A stretch of 64,000 nt of DNA, taken from positions 11,857 to 75,856 of the forward strand of contig CAJJYX010000001.1 in assembly GCA_905197435.1 (NCBI GenBank), given 5' to 3'. The stretch comes from an uncultured Bacteroides sp. (GTDB taxonomy: Bacteria; Bacteroidota; Bacteroidia; Bacteroidales; Bacteroidaceae). Positions 9,067 to 17,387 of this stretch are shown here, piece after piece. Numbering within the stretch: the stretch's first letter is position 1; every line of letters starts with the position of its first letter. The position numbers and the translations under genes were made by a program. The notes beneath the pieces were generated by a model. It ran no database searches, was not told where the DNA came from, and saw only the letters and a list, made by a program, of their open reading frames with translations.

Positions 9067-10395
9067 ATGAATAAAAAGATATTCTTATACCTCGCAATAT
9101 TCGGCAGTGTCTCAGTGCAGGCACAGGAACGCTGGTCTTTGCGCCAATGCATAGACTATGCCATCGAGCACAACATCAGCATCCGCCAGACAACCAACAC
9201 CGCCGAACAAAGTGCTGTCGAAGTAAACACAGCCAAATGGGCACGACTGCCGAACCTGAATGCCAGTGCCGGCCAAAGCTGGAACTGGGGACGTACGCAG
9301 ACCGCTATCAAGAACGATGCTACGGGCGACTATTCTACAGTATACGTAAACACCAGCAGCCACAGCACCAACATGTCGCTCAACACCAGCATCCCTATCT
9401 TTACCGGTCTGGAAATTCCCAACCAGCAGGCTCTGACAAAACTGAACCTGAAAGCTGCCATTGCCGACCTGGAGAAAGCAAAGGAAGACATCTCCATCAA
9501 CATCGCTTCGGCCTATCTGCAAGTGCTCTTCAACCAAGAACTGCACCAAGTGGCTCTGGGACAAGCACAATTGAGCAAAGAGCAATATGCCCGCATCAGC
9601 CGGCTGGCAGAACTGGGCAAGGCTTCTCCGGCAGAATTGGCGGAAGCCAAAGCACGTGTGGCACAAGACGAAATGAATGTAGTGCAGACAGACAATAACT
9701 ATAAGTTGGCCTTGCTTGACCTTAGCCAGCTTATCGAACTGGAAACACCTGAAGGGTTCAACCTGGAATCTCCGGCGGTCAACCTGGATTTGATTCCTCT
9801 CACGCCTCCGGATGAAATATTCCAAACAGCCATGGTGAGCAAACCTTCCATACAGGCTGCACAGTTCCGCCTGGAAGGCAGCAAGCACAATATCCGCATT
9901 GCCCAGAGCAACTACTACCCGCAGTTGAGCCTAAACGGCAGCCTCGGCACAAATTACTATTCTACCATCGACCGTACTTTCAGCCAGCAGATGAACGATA
10001 ACTTCAACAAATATGTAGGTCTCAACCTCAGTGTGCCTATTTTCAACCGCCTCTCTACCCGCAACCGGGTACGCACGGCACGCCTGCAACGTGAGAATTA
10101 TGCCCTGCAACTGGATAATGCCAAAAAGACACTTTACAAGGAAATCCAGCAGGCATGGTACAACGCCACTGCTGCTGAGAGCAAATACAACAGCAGCCAT
10201 ACTGCCACCGTTGCCAGTGAAGAGTCTTTCAAGTTGATGAGCGAAAAGTATGAAAACGGGAAAGCAAATGCCGTGGAATACAATGAAGCCAAACAAAACC
10301 TTATGAAGTCACAATCGGACGAACTGCAAGCCAAGTATGATTATTTGTTCCGCACCAAAATTCTGGACTTCTACAAAGGAGAACCTATTGAATGA
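9067..10395 (+). CDS. TolC-like outer membrane efflux protein
   Basis: 442-residue outer-membrane channel with a cleavable signal (about 1-19, ending VQA). Two outer membrane efflux repeats each give long helices: LRQCIDYAIEHNISIRQ opens the first and PSIQAAQFRLEGSKHNIRIA the second. NYYPQLSLNGSLGTNYY and FNRLSTRNRVRTAR are typical beta-strand and helix segments. It is the last gene of the exporter operon, 30 bp after the adaptor, and is followed by a strong terminator. Confidence 0.92.
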   Translation: MNKKIFLYLAIFGSVSVQAQERWSLRQCIDYAIEHNISIRQTTNTAEQSAVEVNTAKWARLPNLNASAGQSWNWGRTQTAIKNDATGDYSTVYVNTSSHSTNMSLNTSIPIFTGLEIPNQQALTKLNLKAAIADLEKAKEDISINIASAYLQVLFNQELHQVALGQAQLSKEQYARISRLAELGKASPAELAEAKARVAQDEMNVVQTDNNYKLALLDLSQLIELETPEGFNLESPAVNLDLIPLTPPDEIFQTAMVSKPSIQAAQFRLEGSKHNIRIAQSNYYPQLSLNGSLGTNYYSTIDRTFSQQMNDNFNKYVGLNLSVPIFNRLSTRNRVRTARLQRENYALQLDNAKKTLYKEIQQAWYNATAAESKYNSSHTATVASEESFKLMSEKYENGKANAVEYNEAKQNLMKSQSDELQAKYDYLFRTKILDFYKGEPIE

Positions 10396-10430
10396 AAAAC
10401 AAAGTATAATTTTAGTTGTTGTGTTTGATT

Positions 10431-10471
10431 CTCCCCTCTCCCTGCTTCATATAAGTGAGAGGGGAGTTTTT
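10431..10471 (+). terminator. terminator of the MacAB-TolC-type operon
   Basis: CTCCCCTCTC (10431-10440) pairs with GAGAGGGGAG (10457-10466), followed by TTTTT. Confidence 0.9.
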
Positions 10472-10518
10472 ATTCTGCGTTTTTCAGACAATATCGAATA
10501 AGAAACTGCTTAATTAGT

Positions 10519-10526
10519 TACCTTTG
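10519..10526 (+). promoter_or_regulatory. -7 element for the GT51 gene
   Basis: TACCTTTG fits TAnnTTTG. Transcription would start near 10533, which leaves little room for an upstream TTG start at 10538 and supports the ATG at 10550. Confidence 0.5.
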
Positions 10527-10549
10527 CAGCACAAAAATTGAATTGTCAG

Positions 10550-12496
10550 ATGATTAATACTAAGATAAGAATTGCTGCTTCAGTAAGTGTTTCACTACTT
10601 CTCCTCACATCGGCAATACTGTACCTTTGCCGCGGAAGCCTGCTGCAACATGTAGCAGACCGACGCATCGACCGACTGGAGCAACGGTACAAGCTGAACA
10701 TTGCCTATGACAAGCTGACAATGAATGGACTGAACACAATTTCCCTATGCGGTCTTACCGTTGTCCCCGAGCACCGCGACACTCTTCTCCACCTGCACTC
10801 CCTTGAGGTCAGCATCAGTCTGTGGAAACTGTTATGGGGAGACATCAACGTAAGAAATGTACAAATGGATGGCCTTAAACTGAACTTCATGAAACAAGGC
10901 TCCACGGCAAACTATGACTTCCTCTTTCTACCTCCCCATACAGCACAGTCTGTAGAAGAGGCATCGTCTCCAACAAAAGAGCATCTGTCAACAGATTATG
11001 CCCGACACATCCATGCAATACTCAACCTTCTGTTCGGCTTGCTTCCCGGCGACGGAAACCTGACGCATCTATGTATCAGTGAGCGTAAAGACAACAACTT
11101 CGTAACTCTTCACATTCCGGAATTTCGCATTGACAAGCACCATTTCCGCTCCGAGATATCCATCACAGAAGATACTCTGACACAGCGATGGAACACAGAA
11201 GGAGAAATCAACCCTACTGACAGAAGACTCCGTGTCAGCATACATGCTCCCCGGCTGACAGTGCCTTACATTCACCGCCGTTTCGGTGCTGAAGTACAGT
11301 TCGACAGCCTCAAATTCAGTCTGTTCCAAGAAAAAACAGACGGGAAATCAAGCAGTCTTACCGGCCAATCGGAAGTATCCGGGCTGCAAGTGTATCACAA
11401 TCGCCTGTCCCCTACTTACATCAATCTCGACCACGGGAAACTGGACTTCCATCTGAATATCACGCCGCAAGTAATGGAATTGGACAGTACCAGCCTTGTA
11501 CGTTTCAATACCTTGATTTTCCATCCTTATTTTAAAGTCGAACGAACCCAACCGGATAATAGAGGATGGCATTTCACTGCATCCGTACATAAACCGTGGT
11601 TCCCGGCCGAAGAATTATTCAGTTCACTGCCAAAAGGTTTATTCGGCAATCTTGAAGGTATCCGCGTTTCCGGACAATTGGCCTATCAATTCCTGCTGGA
11701 TGTGGATTTCTCCCAATTGGACAGTTTAAAACTGAAATCGGAATTAAAGGAAAAGGATTTCCGCATTCTGAGCTATGGAAAAGCTGATTTAGGCAAAATG
11801 TCCGAGGAGTTTGAATATACAGCCTACGAAAACGGGGAGCCCGTACGCACTTTCCGCATTGGCCCGTCTTGGGAACACTTCACACCACTGGACAGCATCC
11901 CGCAACGGCTGCAGATGTCAGTCATGCAAAGTGAGGACGGGGCATTCTTCTATCATAAAGGATTTCTACCCGATGCCATGCGCGAAGCGCTTATCTACGA
12001 CCTGCAAGAGCACCGTTTTGCCCGCGGTGGAAGCACTATTTCCATGCAACTGATAAAGAATGTTTTTCTGAACCGAAACAAGAACATTGCCCGTAAAATA
12101 GAAGAAGCATTGATAGTCTGGCTGATAGAGACCGAGCGGCTGACCTCTAAAGAAAGGATGCTTGAAGTATACTTGAATATCGCCGAATGGGGACCAATGG
12201 TTTACGGTATCCAAGAAGCAGCCGACTTCTACTTCGATAAACGTCCCTCCCAACTAAACTTGGAAGAATGCATATTTCTTGCCTCCATCATTCCCAAGCC
12301 TAAGCACTGGCGTAATTCATTCACTGAAGAGGGCATGCTAAAAGAAAAACAAGAAGGCTACTTCCGACTGATTGCCGAACGATTGGTAAAGAAAGGCATT
12401 ATCAGTGAAGAAGAAGCAGCCCACGTAAATATAAAGAATATTGTACTGAAAGGAAATGCCAGGAATTTTATCTCAAGCTATAGCATTCCAAGATAA
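10550..12496 (+). CDS. GT51 peptidoglycan glycosyltransferase with long N-terminal domain
   Basis: About 648 residues. A membrane anchor (about 6-27) is followed by a roughly 420-residue periplasmic region. Its repeated 'DSLEVSISLWKLLWGDINVRNV'-like layout resembles AsmA-type lipid-transfer folds, but this is only a resemblance. The C-terminal ~190 residues are a monofunctional glycosyltransferase 51 domain that would polymerise lipid II. MQSEDGAFFYHKGF contains the catalytic Glu (about residue 462); RGGSTISMQLIKN, KIEEALIVWLIE and LEVYLNIAEWGP are the other family motifs. There is no transpeptidase domain. The frame can be extended to a TTG at 10538, but the promoter position argues against it. 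Confidence 0.9.
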   Translation: MINTKIRIAASVSVSLLLLTSAILYLCRGSLLQHVADRRIDRLEQRYKLNIAYDKLTMNGLNTISLCGLTVVPEHRDTLLHLHSLEVSISLWKLLWGDINVRNVQMDGLKLNFMKQGSTANYDFLFLPPHTAQSVEEASSPTKEHLSTDYARHIHAILNLLFGLLPGDGNLTHLCISERKDNNFVTLHIPEFRIDKHHFRSEISITEDTLTQRWNTEGEINPTDRRLRVSIHAPRLTVPYIHRRFGAEVQFDSLKFSLFQEKTDGKSSSLTGQSEVSGLQVYHNRLSPTYINLDHGKLDFHLNITPQVMELDSTSLVRFNTLIFHPYFKVERTQPDNRGWHFTASVHKPWFPAEELFSSLPKGLFGNLEGIRVSGQLAYQFLLDVDFSQLDSLKLKSELKEKDFRILSYGKADLGKMSEEFEYTAYENGEPVRTFRIGPSWEHFTPLDSIPQRLQMSVMQSEDGAFFYHKGFLPDAMREALIYDLQEHRFARGGSTISMQLIKNVFLNRNKNIARKIEEALIVWLIETERLTSKERMLEVYLNIAEWGPMVYGIQEAADFYFDKRPSQLNLEECIFLASIIPKPKHWRNSFTEEGMLKEKQEGYFRLIAERLVKKGIISEEEAAHVNIKNIVLKGNARNFISSYSIPR

Positions 12497-12502
12497 AATT
12501 CC
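12462..12502 (+). terminator. stem-loop across the GT51 stop codon
   Basis: Perfect 12-bp arms (12462-12473 and 12491-12502, GGAATTTTATCT and its complement) with a 17-base loop. The right arm contains the stop codon. No T-run follows, so it may be an mRNA 3' stabiliser and not an intrinsic terminator. Confidence 0.45.
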
Positions 12503-12552
12503 AAGCATTTCAGAAGGAAGCATGAAGTGCTTCAAGCACCTGCATATCTACA

Positions 12553-13455
12553 CTATCTCCTTGTCCTTTCCGAAGAGCGGGAAGATCTACTGCCGGAAGA
12601 GCTGCGAGTAGTACTTGAAGAACTGCTTCGGCGGTTTCCGGAACTCCGTACATTGGAAGCATCCTTTTTTCCCCTACTCTCCGTTTTTACCCTGCTGCGA
12701 CCGGAACTCTTATTGTTATTTTTAGTTCTTGTGGCTTCTACTTTTTCTTTACCCGGATTTCTGCCACCACTCACACTGCTGTGCCGCGTACTGTTGCTAC
12801 GTACACCCGTGCTGCTACGCCTTGTAACATATACATCATCCTTACCTGCCGGACGTCTGTTCGAATCTGGGCGAATGTTCACTGAGCCGAAGTCGGAACG
12901 GCGACTGGTATGGTAGGACTTGCCATTCCGGATGCCCCATGAACCCGTATAGTGCGGATGATGATAACGCCCGCGATAATAGCTGTCATGATAATGCGTA
13001 CGATAGTGTCCACCGCAATATGTACGGTAATGATATGGCTGCGGGAAATAAAAATGATTATGGTTGGCGTAAGTGATGTAAATCCTAAAAGACCAACGCC
13101 CACCACTTACATAAACCGGACGATAAAAATAGGCTGCCTGCATGAAACGACTGTACTGTTTACTACTCAATACCCAGTGGAGGTCATCATTACGTACATC
13201 CAGATAATCGTAATAGCGGTCCAAGGCCCATTCCTCACCCCGAAGAACATCATCCATCAGATAGCGTATACCGGAAATGAAATCATAGTTAATTTCGTAC
13301 ACATCATTATACTGTTCTGTATCCAGATTCAGTTCATAGGCCATCTTGTCCGTAAGAAAACGGGTTTCTTTACGCACTTTGCTATTGCTCATCGCCGCAC
13401 TGCAAACAGCCGTACTCATCATAGCTGCAAAAAATATAAATATAATCCGTTTCAT
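12553..13455 (-). CDS. secreted basic protein with Ser/Arg-rich tail, unknown function
   Basis: Not a family I can assign. From the Met at 13455 it has a clear signal peptide (MKRIIFIFFAAMMSTAVCSA). A folded part of about 110 residues is rich in Tyr and Asp (YEINYDFISGIRYLMDD). Then comes a His/Tyr/Arg-rich stretch around the HYHDSYYRGRYHHPHY run and a low-complexity Ser/Arg/Lys tail of about 120 residues. The tail is very basic and probably disordered, which would suit binding to anionic envelope polymers or nucleic acid. The frame extends to 13485, overlapping the upstream gene, but the signal peptide supports 13455. Probably co-transcribed with the DUF4476 gene. Confidence 0.75.
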   Translation of the reverse strand: MKRIIFIFFAAMMSTAVCSAAMSNSKVRKETRFLTDKMAYELNLDTEQYNDVYEINYDFISGIRYLMDDVLRGEEWALDRYYDYLDVRNDDLHWVLSSKQYSRFMQAAYFYRPVYVSGGRWSFRIYITYANHNHFYFPQPYHYRTYCGGHYRTHYHDSYYRGRYHHPHYTGSWGIRNGKSYHTSRRSDFGSVNIRPDSNRRPAGKDDVYVTRRSSTGVRSNSTRHSSVSGGRNPGKEKVEATRTKNNNKSSGRSRVKTESRGKKDASNVRSSGNRRSSSSSTTRSSSGSRSSRSSERTRR

Positions 13456-13468
13456 AATCCCTCCTTTT

Positions 13469-14158
13469 TTAATTCTTCTTTTCATGATATTCTTTGATAA
13501 AGGTATTTATCTCTTTCTTATCCGACGAGAAAGTCAGCTTATCTATTGCATTATAAAAATTCGGTTTATCGGTAATTTTAGGATAAATCTTCTTCATCAA
13601 CTGCTTCTTTTCACTGTCGAAACGATAAAAATCCATCAGACGGATGCACTGGTCTGTAGTGAACCAAGACGTGAGTAAGGCATGGTTGAGCACTTCCTTA
13701 CGATCAGAGTCAAAACTCTGTTTCTTCATCAGTTCCATGAACTGTTCGAAAGCAGGGGGTGACATCACCTGTCCACGCTGTCCTTCTGCCGACCAGTCAC
13801 CAGGTCTGCCGGGCTTGTGATGATTAGAATCGTCCCGGTTTCCGCCAGATTCTTTGCCCTCCGGAATGAAAATGTCTTTCACCTCATTAATGGAGCAATG
13901 CACACGTTCATCATATAGGAGTTTCCCTCTTCGGGGATTCTCCCCACGGGACGGTGCTTCATAAACCTCCACCCGACAACTGCCGTGCAAATTGGCAACA
14001 AAACAACTGAAAGTAGGCAAACAAACCTGCTGCCCGTCAACCAGCACCACAATTTTGCGATGTGGGCTTTCTATGCGGATTCCATCTATTGTTGCCGCTT
14101 TCATTGTGGGCAACGTTGCCAGAACCAGACAAACACTCAGCATTAAATGACGTATCAT
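13469..14158 (-). CDS. DUF4476 domain secreted protein
   Basis: 229 residues with a signal peptide (about 1-21, ending MKA). The N-terminal half (about 22-95) is a small beta-rich region (KIVVLVDGQQVCLPTFSCFV). A Gly/Pro/Asp-rich linker follows. The C-terminal ~95 residues match the DUF4476 helical repeat: SFDSDRKEVLNHALLTSWF, TTDQCIRLMDFYRFDSEKK and KLTFSSDKKEI. The function of DUF4476 is not known. The gene has its own promoter and is followed 13 bp later by the basic secreted protein, so the two may act together in the envelope. Confidence 0.82.
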   Translation of the reverse strand: MIRHLMLSVCLVLATLPTMKAATIDGIRIESPHRKIVVLVDGQQVCLPTFSCFVANLHGSCRVEVYEAPSRGENPRRGKLLYDERVHCSINEVKDIFIPEGKESGGNRDDSNHHKPGRPGDWSAEGQRGQVMSPPAFEQFMELMKKQSFDSDRKEVLNHALLTSWFTTDQCIRLMDFYRFDSEKKQLMKKIYPKITDKPNFYNAIDKLTFSSDKKEINTFIKEYHEKKN

Positions 14159-14181
14159 GACTTTTCTTTTTTATTATATGA

Positions 14182-14189
14182 CAAAAATA
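14182..14189 (-). promoter_or_regulatory. -7 element for the DUF4476 gene
   Basis: Minus-strand TATTTTTG fits TAnnTTTG, 24 bp before the start at 14158. The interval 14194-14246 just upstream holds several small palindromes (GAGGAAATTCCTC, CTATTTATAAATAG) that could serve as the end of the cvfB-like transcript. Confidence 0.5.
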
Positions 14190-14257
14190 GGAAGAGGAAA
14201 TTCCTCTCCCTAATGATTGTCTCTATTTATAAATAGGGAATTTCCTAATGACCGGGA

Positions 14258-15094
14258 TTAATTCCTAATCTTGATTCCATCTTCCTCCAAGACAACCAGA
14301 TGTTTCTTGTACAAGTCTCCCACAGCCTTCTTGAAAGTCTTCTTGCTGACACCGAAAGTTGCATAAATTTCTTCTGCCGGGCTCTTGTCGTTCAAAGTTG
14401 TCTGCCCGCCCTGTTCACGAATATAGTCCAGCAAAGTAGCCGAGAAGTCTTCCACCTTGGCCTGTCCCGGTTTCTGGAGAACCAAGTCTATCTTGCCGTC
14501 TTCACGTACTTGCTTCACATAGGCTTTCAGCGTCATGCCCGTGTGCAATGGACGAAATATCTCACTCTCATATAGCAATCCGCTATATTCATTGTTAATG
14601 ATTGCCTTAAATCCCAAGTCCGTCTTCTGCCAAATCAAGATATCCACCTCTTGTCCCGGCTCAAAAGCAGCTTTCTCTTTGGAAAGATAACGGTCTACCT
14701 TGGCCGATGCCACGATACGGTAGCTTTCTTCATCCAAATGGGCATGAATCACATACTTCTTTCCTACCTGCATCTTCATCTTCTGTTCGCGGAAAGGGAC
14801 GAAAAGATCCTTCATCAATCCCCAGTTGAGGAAAGCGCCATACTGGTTTACCCACGCCACCTCCAGGCAGGCAAACTGCCCCACCTGCACCAATGGCGTC
14901 AAGGTAGTGGCAACCAGGCGCTCTTCATTATCAAGATATATAAAAACGTTCAGTTTATCTCCCACCTTACAGTCTTGGGGAACATAACGCGATGGAAGCA
15001 GAATTTCGCCTTCCTCACCACCGTCAAGATACATGCCAAAGTCAACTTCTTTCAGCACTTCCAGCGTATTGTACTTTCCTAACTCAATGCTCAT
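14258..15094 (-). CDS. CvfB-like S1 RNA-binding protein
   Basis: 278 residues from MSIELGKYNTLEVLKEVDFG. It has tandem S1-type OB folds and a C-terminal winged-helix-like segment (DYIREQGGQTTLNDKSPAEEIYATFG region), the layout of the CvfB/YitL family of RNA-binding regulators. GAFLNWGLMKDLFVPFREQ is the characteristic S1 strand region. The open frame continues 61 codons upstream, but a promoter element at 15113-15120 lies inside that extension, so 15094 is the better start. Cytoplasmic; the target RNAs are unknown. Confidence 0.9.
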   Translation of the reverse strand: MSIELGKYNTLEVLKEVDFGMYLDGGEEGEILLPSRYVPQDCKVGDKLNVFIYLDNEERLVATTLTPLVQVGQFACLEVAWVNQYGAFLNWGLMKDLFVPFREQKMKMQVGKKYVIHAHLDEESYRIVASAKVDRYLSKEKAAFEPGQEVDILIWQKTDLGFKAIINNEYSGLLYESEIFRPLHTGMTLKAYVKQVREDGKIDLVLQKPGQAKVEDFSATLLDYIREQGGQTTLNDKSPAEEIYATFGVSKKTFKKAVGDLYKKHLVVLEEDGIKIRN

Positions 15095-15396
15095 AATCTT
15101 TTGCCTTTTTGGCAAAGATAAGGATAAAAAACGAAAAATCAGGCAGACAGGAACAGGAAGGTTGTAAACAAAGGGGTTAGAGAAGAGAAAGAACGACAGA
15201 CCGACGGTAGAACAATGCAGACGCAAACGCCGCCGACCGTAGAACAGGTGACAACGGATCAACCATCCGACACACAAAATCTGCTGTTACAAATCTATTT
15301 TGAGTTACTCCGGTATTAAATCAAATGCCGAGGTCCTTTCTATAGATAATAGATAAGAGAAATATGAATTCCTAATTTGTTTTCTCGCTAAAAAGT
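15095..15396. other. divergent intergenic region without genes
   Basis: Apart from the cvfB-side promoter element, the interval between the cvfB-like start and the tetR promoter shows no convincing ORF, RNA gene or repeat. Confidence 0.5.
15113..15120 (-). promoter_or_regulatory. -7 element for the cvfB-like gene
   Basis: Minus-strand TATCTTTG, 19 bp before the start at 15094. It decides the start choice, because the longer frame would begin upstream of the promoter. Confidence 0.6.
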
Positions 15397-15427
15397 TTTG
15401 CCATACAAAATTATTCATATAGCTTTG
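15397..15427 (+). promoter_or_regulatory. promoter of the tetR-exporter operon
   Basis: TTTG at 15397-15400 (-33) and TAGCTTTG at 15420-15427 (-7) have 19 bp between them, a near-ideal Bacteroides promoter. Transcription should start around 15434. Confidence 0.65.
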
Positions 15428-15429
15428 TA

Positions 15430-15445
15430 TTAACAAGATTGTTAA
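15430..15445. promoter_or_regulatory. probable TetR operator palindrome
   Basis: TTAACAAGATTGTTAA has perfect 7-bp arms around GA. It begins 2 bp after the -7 box and covers the expected transcription start, 20 bp before the tetR ATG. This is where a TetR-type repressor would block its own operon. Confidence 0.55.
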
Positions 15446-15465
15446 ACCTAATTGTTTATTGATAT

Positions 15466-16104
15466 ATGGCAAAAAATGGACCTATCAAAACCGATACCGA
15501 AAGCCGTATTTTACAGGCTGCGGAGGAGGAATTCCTGCTCAAAGGACTGGAAGGAGCTCGAACAACCGCTATCGCAGAGCGAGCAGGCGTCACCCACGCC
15601 ATGCTACATTATTACTTTCGTACCAAAGGAATGCTTTTCGAACGAATCATTGCGAAGAAAATGCAGGAAATCGAGAAAATCATGCTAACAGTATTCGTTT
15701 CGGGCGATATGCCTCTTATGGAACGAATCAGACTCGGCGTAGAACAACATTTTGACTTTGTAGCAAGTAATCCCGACCTTCCTCATTTCGTCATTCAAGA
15801 GATCTATTCGCATCCTGAACGACATGAGATCATGCAGTCGCAGATATCGGCTATCGCGGGAAAACTGCTTCAAGACTTACAACGGCATATTGACAAAAGT
15901 GCCGCCACACAAGCCACCGTATGGATAGATGCCCGGATGTTGATTCTCGACATCGTATCACTCAACTTGTTTACATTCATAAGCTATCCCCTCGTCAAGC
16001 CGATGCTCGGCGATCTGACAGCCGACAAGGATTCTTTTATGAAGAAGCGGAAAGCGGAAAATGTGGAAATTATTATGCGACGCTTAAAAAGAACAGAGCC
16101 ATGA
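15466..16104 (+). CDS. TetR family transcriptional regulator
   Basis: 212 residues. The N-terminal helix-turn-helix is canonical: RILQAAEEEFLLKG, then TTAIAERAGVTHAMLHYYFRTKG (split here only for description), followed by LFERIIAKKM. The C-terminal ~150 residues form the helical ligand-binding and dimerisation domain. It is the first gene of the seven-gene exporter operon, so it most likely represses the operon, itself included, until a ligand binds. Its stop codon overlaps the ATG of the next gene (ATGA). The palindrome at 15430-15445 is the natural operator candidate. Confidence 0.93.
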   Translation: MAKNGPIKTDTESRILQAAEEEFLLKGLEGARTTAIAERAGVTHAMLHYYFRTKGMLFERIIAKKMQEIEKIMLTVFVSGDMPLMERIRLGVEQHFDFVASNPDLPHFVIQEIYSHPERHEIMQSQISAIAGKLLQDLQRHIDKSAATQATVWIDARMLILDIVSLNLFTFISYPLVKPMLGDLTADKDSFMKKRKAENVEIIMRRLKRTEP

Positions 16105-17381
16105 AACGAACCCTGACAGTGTTATTTTGCACCATGACCCTCGCAGTATCTGCCCAAAAGCTCACTTTGGATGAATGCATCGGCATGGCACGCGAGAATT
16201 ATCCTTTGATTAAAAAGTACGAACTGATTGAACGTACCGCACACGTCAACTTGTCGGACATCGGCAAGTCGTGGTTGCCGCAAATCGGAGTCTACGCACA
16301 AGGTACCGTGCAGAATGACATACCTGGTTTCCCCGACAATATGCTCCCGATGCTGGCAGAATCGGGTGTTGACATGCCGGGTATCCGCAAAGACCAGTAC
16401 AAGGTGGGGATAGATGTAAACCAAACCATCTGGGACGGAGGAAAGTCGAAGGTCGACCGTGAAGTGAGCCAAGCAGACGCACGGGTGCAGATGGCAGTAA
16501 ATGACGTGGAGCTGTATGCCGTGGAAGAAAGGGTGCAGGATTTGTTCTTTGCCATATTGTTGATAGAGGCACAAGTGAAACAAAACGAGCTGACGGCCAA
16601 GTTACTGCAAAGCAACCTCAGCCGGTTACGGTCGATGTTCACCAACGGTACGGTCATGCAAAGCGACGTGGATGTTGTAGAGGCAGAATACCTGACTGTC
16701 TCACAGCGCATTGTTCGATTACGGGGGAATGCCGACAGCTACCGCCTGATGCTGGAAGTATTCATCGCTTCGCCGTTGACCGGGAAAACGCTTGAATGTC
16801 CGTCCGCCGAAACTATTGCCGACTTGCAACCCGACCGTCCGGAATTGTCACGCTTCAATGCCGAACTCATGAAAATAGAGAGTCAACGTAAACAAATCAA
16901 GGTATCCACCCTTCCGAGAATAGGGCTCTTTGCACAAGCCTATTACGGTTATCCTGGATATGACTACTTTCACAGCATGATGTCACATGAGTGGACTTTC
17001 AATGTTATGGCCGGAGTTAAAATGTCGTGGTCGATAGATGCTTTCTATACCCAAAAGAATAAGCTGTCCAAGCTTTCGCTGGCGGGAAACCATATAGAAA
17101 CTTCACGGGATGTATTTCTGTTCAACACGAACCTGGCATCCATTCAAAAACAAAGCGACATCCAGCAACAGCAAGCGGTTCTGGCAGAAGATGCAAGAAT
17201 CGTGGAACTGCGTACTTCCGTAAGAAAGGCTGCCGAATCACGTCTGGCAAACGGTGTGATAGACACCACCGATCTTTTGGGAAAAATTACCGACGAGGCA
17301 ACGGCTGCCCTCAACGCCGCTTACCATAAAATAGAATTGGTCAAGACTGTATATCAATTGAAACATACACTTAACAGATAG
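16101..17381 (+). CDS. TolC-like outer membrane efflux protein
   Basis: 426 residues from MKRTLTVLFCTMTLAVSAQ, a clear signal peptide. LTLDECIGMARENYPLIKKYE opens the first efflux repeat and the second begins near RPELSRFNAELMKIESQRK. It would form the outer-membrane channel for the exporter encoded downstream. The frame is open for 60 codons further upstream inside tetR, but the signal peptide and the 4-bp ATGA overlap with the tetR stop fix the start at 16101. The adaptor gene follows after 6 bp. Confidence 0.9.
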   Translation: MKRTLTVLFCTMTLAVSAQKLTLDECIGMARENYPLIKKYELIERTAHVNLSDIGKSWLPQIGVYAQGTVQNDIPGFPDNMLPMLAESGVDMPGIRKDQYKVGIDVNQTIWDGGKSKVDREVSQADARVQMAVNDVELYAVEERVQDLFFAILLIEAQVKQNELTAKLLQSNLSRLRSMFTNGTVMQSDVDVVEAEYLTVSQRIVRLRGNADSYRLMLEVFIASPLTGKTLECPSAETIADLQPDRPELSRFNAELMKIESQRKQIKVSTLPRIGLFAQAYYGYPGYDYFHSMMSHEWTFNVMAGVKMSWSIDAFYTQKNKLSKLSLAGNHIETSRDVFLFNTNLASIQKQSDIQQQQAVLAEDARIVELRTSVRKAAESRLANGVIDTTDLLGKITDEATAALNAAYHKIELVKTVYQLKHTLNR

Positions 17382-17387
17382 ATAATC

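Noticed and set aside
10538-10549. TTG start for the GT51 gene
   Set aside because: It falls about 5 bases after the expected transcription start. The ATG at 10550 is better placed.
15095-15277. 61-codon N-terminal extension of the CvfB-like protein
   Set aside because: It contains the promoter element at 15113-15120 and has no family similarity. The start at 15094 is preferred.
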